Below, piece after piece: positions 23,261 through 34,224 of a DNA stretch of 64,000 nucleotides (positions are counted from its first letter, which is position 1; every line of letters starts with the position of its first letter). Origin of the DNA: Areca catechu (taxonomy: Eukaryota > Streptophyta > Magnoliopsida > Arecales > Arecaceae). A program made the translations under genes and the position numbers. The DNA lies in contig JAHSVC010000031.1 of assembly GCA_021397845.1 (NCBI GenBank), positions 5,287,996 to 5,351,995 on the forward strand. Reading direction: 5' to 3'. The notes under the pieces were generated by a model. That model was given only the letters and a program-made list of their open reading frames with translations. It was not told the DNA's origin and ran no database searches.

Positions 23261-25076
23261 TGGTGCGGGTACCAGGCTAAAAGAAATCGACAGGTTGAAC
23301 CCACATCCTTGTGGATCACCTATGAATAAACCCTGAACCCAACCCTATTTACCATGTAAATATTTTATTTTAAATTTTATTATTTTGGTTTAGTTAGGGT
23401 AAACCCTTTTTACCAACTATAATTAGGATTTTGTTTATTTTGGGGTAAAACCCTTTTTACCAAGTTAAGTCGAAACCCCAATTGAGACAAACCTTATTTA
23501 TCCAACTAGGATCTTAGTGGTCCAATTTAATTAGCCCTTTTTACCAACTTTAATTGAATTTTTATTTGAAAGACTAATTAATTATTGTTGGTTCAATTAG
23601 TTATCAGTTGGTTAATTATTCATTGAGTTCTTGTAATTAGTTGAGTCATTAAGTCCTGTATTACAAGAGGGGACCCTGACAGCATCCTATGTGCACCCAA
23701 TTGAAGACTCAAGACAACTCATGTGCTAGCCCAAGTCGCAACCTCTTCTTATCACCACATTTTCAAGGATTTGGACATCAACAGATGACATTGGGACAAC
23801 ACCATTTGGACATTTTATTTTGGGACAAAAACACATGCCATATCACCTGTGTTTGGACATGCAACAAGATTAAGACATCCCCATATGACAACCTCCTTTG
23901 GTCGGCCCATGAAGAGAAGATTAATTAGCACCTCATATTTTTAAGAGGAGTAAGTGTGAAGGACACTCATCTTTGGCGCCCCTCCATTCAAGCTAATTCA
24001 TGCCAAAAGTAAAGTAGTCGGCCAAATTACACTTCCTTCTTGTCGCCAACTTCAAAGAGAATTTTAAGTTTTTTGCTCACCAAGTGTTGGAGGTCCAAGG
24101 GTTTCTATTCCTAGCATTTCACTCAAACAAATTGCTAGTTGCCCAAGCTTCAAGAACTTAAGAGTTTCATCAAAATTCTTGAGCCTTCTCCAATCCAAAC
24201 TAATGAGTCCATGCACCTGCAGAAGGCTACATTATCAAAACTCCTAAGTCCACCCATCATGACCAACCAAGGAAGCAATCGTGGCCCTTCATTGAAGCTC
24301 ATCACCATCTCCATCTTGGTGCCAACTTTTTTAAGGAGTCCTAGTCAATCCATCAAGCTGGAGTCCAGGCTACTTGTATCAAAATTCCAGAGTTATAGTT
24401 CAAATGGAACAAAAGTCTTGTATTTGAGTCCCTTACTTCACTGGTTGGGGCTCTATAAATACCCCATAGGCCCCCTTGTAATTCAGGAATTATTAGTGAA
24501 ATACAAAGAAATTCTGCCAAAATTTTCTTTTGCTATGTGCATCGCGGGGTGTGACGCCCTTCCTTTGTTCCTTTGGAACATCGCGGGGTGTGAGGCCTTA
24601 CTTATCCATCGATGAGAAGATCCATCCATTACTTCTAACCCTTTCCAATCTTTTCTTTTCATTTCTCATTGCTTTTTAACCCTATTTTTCTTTGCTTTGT
24701 GTTTTGCAGGTGACCAAGGATCTAGATCTAGTGTTCTTGCCTCAGAATCGACATCGTACAGAAAATTGAAACTTGAAAGTGAGATCTAGAAACCCTGCCA
24801 TGAAGACTTGAGAGTCCTATTAGATCTGGAGAAATGATCTTTGTTGGTAAATTAAAACCTTTTCCCCCTCTTTAGTTTCTGACTTGTTGAAGGTTTATAC
24901 TGGTTTCGGTGGTTTCTCAACCACCAAGTCCTGCTTTTTAATTATTTTTTAGGTTTACTTGTGTGGGTAATAGACTTATTAGTTTCTTTTACTATTTCTT
25001 TTTAGCTCTCCTTTAAAATCTAAAATAAAAAAAAATTAATTGCTATTTTTCATTCTTATTTATTTGTCCCATATCA
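23261..25076 (+). repeat. W 3' LTR
   Basis: It begins TGGTGCGGGTACC after the purine-rich GGGAGAAT and ends CCCATATCA. It aligns with 18242-20061 across its length. TATAAATA is at 24454-24461. Confidence 0.9.
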
Positions 25077-25092
25077 TCTAGTGTCCTCACCA
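25077..25092 (-). repeat. Last 15 bases of Z 3' LTR beyond W
   Basis: The sequence ending GTGTCCTCACCA equals the end of the Z 5' LTR at 29561-29573. It proves that W inserted into Z. Confidence 0.85.
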
Positions 25093-25760
25093 ATTCTCCC
25101 AGGGTGGGAGGAACTCAACCCTGTCGAGTATGAGTTGACTCTGCTCTGGTAATGCTCTAGCAAGTCTGGGTTAAGTCTTTGCAGATCCTCTCGAGTGATC
25201 CATGAATCATCAGATTTCGATCTACCTTGTCATCAAACTAGGTAACATCGATAATCCTTACTCCTAATAGTGTAGTTTTGTCATCCAAAATCCGCTCGAT
25301 CTTATCACTCCATTCTGGTAATTTTGCTGGTGGACACTCAAGGTTAGGGTCACTCTCAAAAATAGAATCAGGCCCAAATGGCTCACTAGGTATCATTATT
25401 GGCTCCTTATACTCAACAAGATCTGATACATTGAATGTTGGACTAATACCTAATTCAGGTGGTAAATCTATCGCATGGCATTAGACCAAATTTCCTTTAT
25501 GATCTTGTCTGGTCCTGCACTACGAGCATGTAGTTTTTTCATGGTTCTAGGTGGGACCATTCAGGACGAAGCATGATCATGACAGAGTCTCCCTCATTAA
25601 ATTCTTTGAAATGTTTATGTCAGTTAGCCATATGCTCATAAGATTCATTACTTTCAATAATTTTCTTACTTATCTCTTTATGGAATTCCTTAACATGTTA
25701 TGCATATGACTCATATCAATACCTAACGGACTCAACTATGCATTCCTATCAAATGAAATT
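25093..25760 (-). pseudogene. Z integrase C-terminus and chromodomain remnant
   Basis: In broken minus-strand frames this region matches the integrase C-terminus of the sister elements: the ELPPELGIS region near 25430-25470, a linker ending EPFGPDSIF, a chromodomain start IERILDDK near 25290, and a tail beside the purine tract. Multiple stops are present. Confidence 0.7.
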
Positions 25761-25795
25761 TATTAGGTCTACAACTACAACTTTGGGCTTGATTC

Positions 25796-26778
25796 CTAGT
25801 TGATGGATGATATGTAGATAAAAATTTGACGTGGAATACTAATAAGTGCCATAAGGTCTTCCAGAAGTAGTAGCAAATTGAATGGGCTCAAAGGACTAAT
25901 AAAACAAGCTAACCTCAACAAAATGCAACTAGGTGGTTCTAAAAACATTGGAAGCCTTAGGGAAGGGTAGGAAATATGAGGTGGGTTTGACAACTGGGTC
26001 TGGATTATGGGGGTGACCTTAAAGAATGGACATGGATCTACAGGTAGCAAAAAATCCACTTTATTGAAGAATGGGTCAGTAAGTTCAGGGAAGAGATCAT
26101 TAATTGGAATCGAAGAGGTGACCTCATCCTGAGGGTACCGAATTAAAGAGATCATGTCTTCGATAAATTCCTCTGGTTCAAGAATTTCAAAACTAAGCTC
26201 TCCTATTTGGGTCTCTTCTAGGGTTTCTTCAAGTAAAGCCCTAATGGTAGGGATGTTAAATCCCTCATGGTTCTCCTTTCCTAATGGTCCCTCTAATACA
26301 TTAGGTGACTCATCGACTTCCTCTTCTCCTTTATACTCATCTATCAAGTTTTCTCCAGCTTCATATACTTCCACTACGGTTTCAGTTTAAGTAATCTTTT
26401 GGTTAATTAACTCTGAGTCTGCAATAGATATTTTCTCTTGAAGGTCATTCTTGGGAACAAATGGGGTCATAGGGTGGGTCGACTCAGATTAGGGTTGAGT
26501 CGACTCGAATGAGAACTAGGTCAAATCTACTGAGGAATGGGTCAACTCGGGTGGACTAGGCTAGATCCTGATTTTTGATAAAGGGCACTAATCCTAATGG
26601 GTTCTGGCTGATGAATTCTGGGTCCAAGGGAAGTTGGTTTAGGTGAACCAGGGTTAGTACGGGTCCTACGAATCCTCTCTAGGTTGTCGAGTCGCTTATC
26701 CAGTCGGTCAAACCTATTGTCCATCAAGGCACATTGGTCACTGAAGGTCCTTAGTAAGGTTTCTATAGTGGACTCCAT
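25796..26778 (-). pseudogene. Z gag N-terminus, acidic linker and decayed integrase core
   Basis: A 78-residue frame (26778-26542) starts MESTIETLLRTFSDQC with a coiled-coil-like RFDRLDKRLDNLE; it lacks the gag capsid domain. After frameshifts, the 192-residue frame (26374-25796) carries an acidic stretch (LIDEYKGEEEVDES), the shared IPINDLFPELTDPFF motif, then shifted frames with SYFLPFPKAS and the region matching the integrase core seen in W. Capsid, protease, RT and RNase H are all absent. Confidence 0.7.
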
Positions 26779-27790
26779 AATCAGACTGGGTTGGGGTTAG
26801 GCTCCTAATCTAGTGGTCATGCAATGCAATCCTAGCTTCTAGGGTTCCTAGACCTAGTGCTCAAGTGGCATGAGATAACTTAAATTACACCCAACTCAAC
26901 AATTAGCCCATCCACTAGCCAGGTAAGAGGTGGGATGGTAAGAGGCTCCCCCTGCTTAACACAGGATCCTAATTAAAAACCACCAGTCCACTTAAGGCAT
27001 TTGCCTCTGGACTTCTAGCCTTAGACACTAGCTTCCAATAATAATTGGAAGGTTGAGTGCACTAGTTCACTCACAAGACTCGAACCCGACCTGTTGGTAT
27101 CCCTAAGCTGTATTAGGTTGCTAATCAATTTTAAGTTAGTCTTAGTTTGAATTCAAAGGGGATTGTTCTTGGGCCAAGGAAAGATAATGACCTCCTTCCC
27201 TTATCTTATGATATTGTCACCCTTAAGGTAAGTTATGCATATGATGGCATACATATGAAATCTAATGATGTGCACTTAAATTTTTTTTTGTGCATTTTGT
27301 TGTATTTTGGTAGAAATATAAATTACTGGAAATTAAATGATATAAACCTAAATGCAGAAATTAAACTATGCTGGAATTTAAATAGGCCGAAATAACTATA
27401 TGCTGAAATTCTAGAGCATAACTGTTCTTAGGAAATAATCAGGCATGCAAAAATTCTACATACCGAATTAAATCCTGAGAAAATTTAAAAAATAAAATCA
27501 AATGTAATGAATCTAGCAAAATAAGAATCAGAATTTTTTGATTTTTTTATATACAAAACCAATTAAAATAATAGACAATATACTGGACGTGATGTAGAAA
27601 ATTAACCCTAAAGATGCCTATCTCTTTGTTTTCTTCTTCAAGGGTCAATCACAGCGGCACCTCTACATGCTAAAGGAAATCTCCTTTGAATGGGATGTGA
27701 GGGTCTTGCAGCCTTACTTTTGCCTATGACCAGATGGCCATGGTGAAGCACTCGATCCGAGTACTTAAAGAGAAACCAAGTCCTAACCAT
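26779..27790 (-). other. Z leader
   Basis: This non-coding region lies between primer site and gag. It carries the second shared block at 26911-26930 and the shared hairpin block at about 27085-27117 (stem CCTAA/TTAGG on the minus strand). The rest is AT-rich and shows no gene. Confidence 0.6.
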
Positions 27791-27802
27791 ACTCTAATAC
27801 CA
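27791..27802 (-). promoter_or_regulatory. Z primer-binding site
   Basis: The minus strand reads TGGTATTAGAGT, two mismatches from the tRNA-Met site. A second, better copy (TGGTATTAGAGC) lies 31-34 bases away inside the LTR at 27825-27836. Confidence 0.75.
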
Positions 27803-27806
27803 AAAC

Positions 27807-29573
27807 TGATACGGGACGGATCACGCTCTAATACCAAAGTTGATGCAGGAGGATACAAAGACTAATTCTAATAATTAATATTTTAATTTTGATGAGCAAT
27901 GGTAGCAAACTCAGATAAACTATCAACATTAATTTAATGAAAATAGACCAAGTCTTTACTAGCTACCCGCAATATAATCAGCATGCAATCACATAAAGAA
28001 TCCTAGATCTGATGATTGAGAAACCACCAAAACTAGGTCATCCTGACTTCAATCAACTAGATCTAATGAGATTCGGATGGTTACTTACCAATAACGCTTT
28101 TCCCTCCTCCATTTCAATAGATCTGGATTCAACTCTCAAGATCTCGTGATAGGATTGCAAACTTCAATCCTTCAGAGCAGATCTTTCCATTGATGGTTGG
28201 ATGGCAAGGTAAACCTCCTCTTCTAATCAGGTACCTAGAGATCCTGCAAGAGAACTTTGATTAGAAAGATAAAAATGGAGTGGAAATCTGAAATGAGAGA
28301 GGGAAAGAATGGTGGATGGCATGGTTCTGGATTTGGATTGGATGTTGAAGATGGTGGTGCCTGGCTTCTGGATCTTGGACTCAAGAGATAACTCGGACTT
28401 CAGTATTCCACACACACACAAATACAATGCTTAACCAGCAGAGCACTCATACACTACAATTACTTAACCAGTAATTGCACTTTCAATGCTTACCCTGCAA
28501 TTGGAGAAAAATCGATAGAGTTTCAATAATATATCATAAGTTGGATACAAGGGGGTAGAATGGAGTGGTATTTATAGACCCTCAATACAAGGTAGCATGA
28601 TAACATAGAATTCTTTTGAATACATGATAATTAGGGATTACATTAGACTCTACTCTCCTTCTTGACATGGATGGAAACTCCTTGAAATTTGAATGGGATA
28701 GGTGCCTCCTTCATCTAGACTCCTCATTATAAAACGGAGCACCCTTCTTGAATGTGCGATAAAAAAATTTAAGGTGAGGCGTGGCTTTCTCAAAATTGGT
28801 GATAATTCCCACAAGTTGGTGTTACTTCTCTTGAATTTTGAAATTCAAACATCAAGTGAAATGGGCTACAAAGTGGGCATCCAATCTTCCTTCCTTGGGT
28901 GTTTACTCCTCCTAGAGTTCTTCTTAACCCTCTTGCAATTTAAACTTGGAAGATATCTCCATTTAAATTTGAAGTCTTCTTGGATGAACTCCCCTTTAAA
29001 TTTGAATTCAAACTTGAGTTGGCCGACCATTGTGGAGAGGGCGACAATCCATGAGAAATGGCGTTAAATGGGAGGAGAATCCTTTCATTTTACTCCTCTT
29101 AAATGTCATCATTTAGATTTTAAATGGGCGATGAGAACTCCTTCTTAAATGGCATCATTTGGATTTCAAATGGGCAATGAGAAGAGAGTTGGATGGTGCC
29201 TCCCTTGGATAAATTTTAAATCTTAAACTTGTTTTGATGTCTCAATGTCTGGAAGTCCCAATGTCTCGATGTCTGGATGTTCGGATGTCTCGATGTCTGG
29301 ATGCCAGATGTCTGGTGAAAATTTTGGACAACCTTCATTTGTCATGGAATTGATCCACCAAGGTGATGACGACTTGGATCTTGGCTACTTATGAAACCCC
29401 TTGACTTATTCAAGTACTAATTACAAGACTCAAATTGACCAATTCACAAATCAAAGCAAACTAATGTTATTTACAGGACTCAAGCTGAAATTAAAATACT
29501 GGGCTACTCATTGGTGATCCACAATAAGCTTGGAGGGTTCTGATGTCTCTTCCTAGCTTTGGTGTCCTCACCA
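27807..29573 (-). repeat. Z 5' LTR
   Basis: It begins TGATACGGGACGG and ends GTGTCCTCACCA, followed by the duplicated target CATCC. A minus-strand TATA box is at 28569-28576. A tandem copy of LTR end plus primer site occupies the first 34 bases. Confidence 0.9.
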
Positions 29574-29578
29574 CATCC

Positions 29579-30050
29579 CTCCTTATTTTCTTAGGTTATT
29601 TGCTGCATTTCTTCATCTTTGCTTAGTTCTCTTCTTGCTAGCAAGGTTCTCAAGAGTGCCAGTCCGAGGAGGAAGCTTATCTTGTCAAAGAACCCCTATA
29701 ATGGAAAATACTATCCGGGAAGTGTTGATTTCTTCATCCTAAATGTCGGATCTGGAGGGGAGAGTACCTTCTTCTGGGACCAGATCAAATCGCTGTTTGG
29801 TATCACCCCCCTTTACTCTTGATTTATTTGTTGAAGGTAGCCTTAGCTTTATTCTTGAGGGATTTCTTATCCTTCTAGGTCCTTGGTTCTTTACATTTAG
29901 AAGACTAGTTATGAGCATGTCTTTACTTCTCTCTTTATAGTTTTCTTTAGATAGCTTCTTTTCATCTTTTACGGGAAAATTAAAAATTATAAAAAAATTG
30001 ATTCATTACTGTAATCATCAAAATCTTAGTTAGGCCTTTCATCCGCATCA
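29579..30050 (+). repeat. X 5' LTR, right piece
   Basis: It continues 16299-16485 after Z and ends CCGCATCA at 30050, right before a perfect primer site. Its last 250 bp has the same layout as the end of W LTRs (a GTTGAAGG phrase, then a T-rich run). Confidence 0.75.
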
Positions 30051-30055
30051 ATTTT

Positions 30056-30067
30056 TGGTATCAGAGC
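30056..30067 (+). promoter_or_regulatory. X primer-binding site
   Basis: TGGTATCAGAGC matches the initiator tRNA-Met site perfectly, five bases after the LTR end. Confidence 0.9.
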
Positions 30068-31044
30068 ATGTTAGAGTAGGGATAGTTTTCATGTTCATTG
30101 CTGTAATTTCTGTACCCAGTAATTCTGCACATGCCTAAGATTCACGTCCATTGAAACCCTATTAGATCTAATCCTTTTGCTTGATATTATTTTTTTGTTA
30201 ACCAACAGTAAGTATACTATTGCCAGCTAAGATTTTATATTAAAATCACAAAAAAATATTTTTTGTAATTTATTTTCTGTCACTGTTACATCCTGAAGTT
30301 TTGTAATTAGGTTTTTCTTGCTTGCTAGTTCATCACTTCCCCATCACACTTGTTACATTTGTTTATTATCTGTTCAAACACACCACACCTGCACTTTCAT
30401 TCTCAGATCTGAATCCAGTGACTTTAAAAAAAAAAGAACAATATATATATATATATATACCATATAAAATCCCTAAAGAAAGGTTGAACTTAATCAATCT
30501 ATTAAAAGCTTGTGTGTCAACTTGATTGTGCATTCACATTCAAGCTACTTAAGGGCAATTGATATCCAAGATAAGGTGAGGATTTCATCACCTCTCCTTG
30601 GCCCATAAACCACCACCCACATATTGCATAGTCCCAAGCCTAATTCTAAAATCAACTAGACTTAATTTGCTCTAGTGAGCTAGGTGACACCAACCGGTCT
30701 AATTAAAGGTATTGTGGGGAAGATGGTCACTCAACTCATTGGTTACATCTTGAAGCTGGTGTCTAAGGTAAGAGGTCAAGTGGCAAATGCCCTAAGTGAT
30801 TTCTGTGGTTTTTAATTAGGACCCGAGCGAGAGCTGGGGGAGCCTCCCATAGATCCACCTCTTACCTGGTCAGTGGATTGATTAACTGGTGAATTGGCTG
30901 CAAAGTTAGCGACTTACCCTACCTTGGATTTCTAGGTCTAGGAGCCCTAGAACATTAGGAGTCTAATTGATTGAAGTCTTGTATTGTTTGACCACCAGGG
31001 CAGGGACCCAATTTAAACCACCCTACACCCCATCTAATTCACCC
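30068..31044 (+). other. X leader
   Basis: This is non-coding. It holds a short (TA)n run at about 30441-30461, the shared block with hairpin CTCTAG-TGAG-CTAGGT at 30670-30685, and the second shared block at 30858-30877. Confidence 0.6.
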
Positions 31045-32100
31045 ATGGAACCCAATCTTGAGATCACCTTGAGGACCCTACTTGACCGACTATATCAGAT
31101 GGATAAAAGGTTGCCTAGATAAACACCAGCTTTCATACTAGATTTGACTAAGTGGATGCCAAGTTCAACTAACTAGAGGATAGAGTTCAAGCCTTAGAAA
31201 AGAACCATGAGACCAACACCGAACCTGATCTAGTCCCACCACCACCAATGCCCTATAACCCTAGGAGAGTCCCTAGGCAAGAACCAAATCTAGGGCCCAA
31301 TCCAAGAAGGCAGCACCTAGACCCAGTAGATCAGGATGAAAGGGCCATGAGGAACATTAGACTAGAGGCACCCATGTTTGATGGAACCCTAGACCCTAAA
31401 GCCTATATTGACTGGGAGAGTGAGATGGAGCAATATTTTGACTGGTAATGATATGACTGAGGAAAGGAAATACAAGCTTGATAAGATAAGACTAGTTCGC
31501 CAGGCTAGATTATTTTGTAGAAACCTTAAAAGCCAAATAGATCATAGGCAAGACATACCTATAACCACCTGGAGGGCTATGAAAATGAAGCTGAGAGAAA
31601 AGTACATACCTGAATCATACCAGCAATGACTATTAGATCACTAGCAAATATTAAAACAAGGAAACCTATTGTGTCTGATTATATAACCAAGTTTGATGAG
31701 TGTGCCATGAGATGTGGAATAGATGAACCAGTGTCAGTCACCTTATCTAGGTTTAGGGTAGGCCTACGAGAGGACATGCAGAGAGAGTTATTCTTAAGGG
31801 AGGTTGATAACCTAGAACATGCTTACCGGATAGCCAGGGACTATGAGAGATTCCAGAGGGTACCTATCTATCACTGACCTGAAGTTCCAAAGACTAGTAC
31901 CCATGCATTTAGACCAGGATCAAACCAAGTTACTACAGCTAGACCAAACCCTCCTACAACCAGACCAAACCCCAACACTCCAGTGATCCATAGGGAAGAT
32001 AAGGGTAAGGCCCCAAAAATCTCAAGAACTACAAGCCTTGCTCCAGTGTGCTACAGATGTCATAAGTCCAGACATTACACTAGCTAGTGCCTTACCAAGC
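31045..32100 (+). pseudogene. X gag with broken zinc knuckle
   Basis: The start at 31045 (MEPNLEITLRTLLDRL) aligns with W and Z gag starts. After shifts, the frames 31248-31448, 31408-31629 and 31626-31877 give the gag domain (LEAPMFDGTLDPKAYIDWE, then IRLVRQARLFC, then REKYIPESYQQ and a helical C-terminal part ending LEHAYRIARDYERF). A knuckle CYRCHKSRHYTS lies near 32048-32085, where a stop codon sits just before the last Cys. This is the only gypsy gag here that keeps all parts. Three or more frame breaks make it dead. Confidence 0.8.
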
Positions 32101-32570
32101 CCTACATATAGGAGAGTTAGAGGAGGGAGAACTTGAACCCATAGCTGAATCAAATGAAGAAGATTATGTGGCTGAGTCAAACCCGATAGAAGAGTATGAA
32201 GAAGAAGAGGAGCCTGTAGACCCGTCTGAATTTCTTAGAGTTGTTAGGTGTATCCTAACCCAAACTAAGGAACATGAGGATTGGCATAGGACAAACATCC
32301 TACAAACTTTCATTAGAATAGGGGAGAAGGTTTGCAAGATCATCATTGATAATGGGAGCTGTGTCAATGTTATATCCACCAATGCTGTTAAAACACTAGG
32401 ATTGACCACTACTCCTCACCCACACCCCTATAAGGTATCCTGGAAAAACTCTACCTCAATGCCAATCAAACTCAGGTGTCAAGTCAATATCTAGATCCAA
32501 TCCTATCAGGAAAAAGTTTGGTACGACGTGTTACCTATGGGAGTTAGTAGCATCATTCTCAAGAGACCTT
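32087..32570 (+). pseudogene. X aspartic protease
   Basis: An acidic linker (EEYEEEEEPVDPSEF) leads to the retropepsin core ICKIIIDNGSCVNVIS-like region at about 32335-32370. The catalytic Asp is kept; the next residue is Asn where Gly or Ser is usual. The conserved flap side (YKVSWKNSTSMPIK) follows. The protease would cut the polyprotein. A stop at 32494 ends the frame before its normal C-terminus. Confidence 0.75.
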
Positions 32571-33055
32571 AGTTGTATGATCACGATGCCACCCTATATG
32601 GTAAGTCAAGTTCCTGTTCATTTAGTCACCAAGGAAAGACAATTACTGTGCATCCCACCCCACCAAAGGATAACACAAAAATGGGTCCAACCATTTAAAG
32701 GAGAAAAAATAAGGATTAAACCTAGTCACAAGCCAAAGAGATGGAACAAGAGATTAGTGGCAGATCAATAGTCTAGCTCTTAACCACAAAGGAATTCCCA
32801 TGACCTAGCTTAGAGGAACAACCTAAGGAAGTGGAAGAGACATTAGAGGAGTTTAGGGATGTGTTTCCAGAAGATCTGCCTGACCGATTACCACCTCTAA
32901 GGGACATATAGCATGCCATAGATCTAGTCCCAAGAGCCACTTTACCAAACTTGTCCCATTATAGACTGAACCCCACTAAACACTTAGAGCTACAACGACA
33001 AGTGGGAGAATTGCTAAGGAGAGGATTCATTAGGGAGAGTTTAAGCCCATGCACT
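32571..33055 (+). pseudogene. X reverse transcriptase, N-terminal stub
   Basis: Broken frames give the region before the RT palm: EEFRDVFPEDLPDRLPPLRD, then HAIDLVP, then RRGFIRESLSPC. The match stops at about 33050-33060. The palm with its catalytic YVDD, the thumb, RNase H and the integrase N-terminus are missing, and the next codons are already integrase. Confidence 0.75.
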
Positions 33056-34224
33056 GGGCTTTAAACTCCTTTGCCTGTACCTGACTGTTCGTGGTAGGAC
33101 TTGAGTATGGACTTTGTACTAGGGCTACCGAAAACCCTAAGAAAACATGATTCAATCTATGTTGTGGTTGATCGATTCTCTAAAATGGCTCACTTCATGC
33201 CCTGCTCCAAAACTCTTGATGCTTCTAGAGTGGCCAAACTTTTCTTGAACAAAGTAATTAGGTTACATGGCCTACCTAGACTATTATGTCCGATAAGGAT
33301 GTCTGATTTACAAGCTACTTCTAGAAAACTCTTTGGCACATGTTAGGGACTAAGCTAAAGTTCTCCACTTCCTACCATCCTCAGACCAATGGTCAAATAG
33401 AAGTCATCAATAGAAGCCTTGGGAACTTGTTGAGATGTCTTGTAGGTGAACATATCGCGAATTGGGATCTTCATCTACCTAGAGTCGAGTTCACCTACAT
33501 AGTTTGTCAATAGGTCTACTGAAAGAGTCCTTTCGAAATTATCCATGGTTACAAACCTAGGAGACCTTTAGACCTCATCCCATTACCTGTGAATGCACGA
33601 GTCTCTGAATCTGCTGAGTCATATGCTTAGCATGTTAAGGAATTGCATCATGAAATCAATAAGAAACTTGATATGAGTAATGAATCATATAAAAATATGC
33701 TGATTCCCATAAAAGGTTTAAAGAATTTTTTGAAGAAGACTATGTGATGATCAAGCTTAGACCTGAACAGTTTCCACCCGGGATCGTGAAGAAACTGCAT
33801 GCCCATTGTGTTGGTCCTTTTAAAGTGTTAAAGAAAGTTGGACCTAATGCCTATGTGCTTGAGTTACCCCCAGAATTAGGCATCAGTTCCACCTTCAACA
33901 TTATAGATCTTGAAGAGTATAGGGTACCAACAGTAATACCTAGTGAGTCTTTCGAGCCTGAACCAATTCTTGAGAGTGAGCCCATCCCTGTGTGTCCACC
34001 AAAAAACTTACTGGAAAAGAGAGAATGGATCGAACACATCCTAGATGATCAAATATCATGACCCGGTATAAGGACTACCAATGTTACCTGGTTCGATGGC
34101 AAGGTAGGCCAAATCGAGGACTCATGGATCACTCACGAGGACCTGTAGCGAATTGATCCAGACCTACTTGAGTATTACCAGAGTCAAAAAGATCCTTACT
34201 TGACAGGGTCGAGTTCCTCCCTAA
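33056..34224 (+). pseudogene. X integrase and chromodomain remnant
   Basis: The frame 33101-33346 holds the integrase core start (MDFVLGLPKTLRKHDSIYVV, VDRFSKMAHFMPCSKT, VAKLFLNKVIRLHGLP). Broken frames follow with the equivalents of HPQTNGQIEV and SPFEIIHGYKP, then 33744-34061 with the C-terminal barrel (GPNAYVLELPPELGISSTFN) and the chromodomain start IEHILDDQ. The SDRD region is altered. The frame reaches the purine tract near 34210-34224 and is cut by the LTR of V. Confidence 0.8.

Larger units (their letters stand above)
18242..25076 (+). mobile_element. Gypsy element W (non-autonomous)
   Basis: LTRs of 1,820 bp (18242-20061) and 1,816 bp (23261-25076) flank a 3.2-kb interior with primer site, leader, gag, acidic linker, decayed integrase core, integrase C-terminus and chromodomain. 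RT and RNase H are missing. W lies inside the 3' LTR of Z, about 15 bases from its inner end. The five bases on either side (CTTGG and TCTAG) do not match, so the target duplication has decayed or was lost; nesting is shown by Z sequence resuming on the right. Confidence 0.9.
16486..29573 (-). mobile_element. Gypsy element Z (non-autonomous), split by W
   Basis: Z is bounded by a perfect duplication CATCC (16481-16485 and 29574-29578). Its 5' LTR is at 27807-29573 and its 3' LTR at 16486-25092, interrupted by W. The interior, 25093-27806, is only 2.7 kb and holds a gag start, an acidic linker, a decayed integrase core and an integrase C-terminus. There is no RT or RNase H, so it depended on another element. 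Confidence 0.9.
16299..34224 (+). mobile_element. Gypsy element X, split by Z, lacking 3' LTR
   Basis: X consists of two 5' LTR pieces (16299-16485 and 29579-30050) and an interior at 30051-34224; all of 16486-29573 between them belongs to Z. The interior carries a perfect tRNA-Met primer site, a leader, gag with CCHC remnant, protease, only the first part of RT, then integrase and a chromodomain remnant. RT core and RNase H are absent. It ends about a dozen bases short of where its 3' LTR should start, replaced by the LTR of V. The first piece begins GGGTGTGAGACCC, which resembles GGGTGTGAGGCCC in the middle of W LTRs, so the outer half of the LTR was lost or moved when copia A inserted. Confidence 0.75.

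Noticed and set aside
30441..30461. TA-repeat as a promoter
   Set aside because: It is a short simple repeat in the X leader, downstream of the LTR promoter region, with no other signal.
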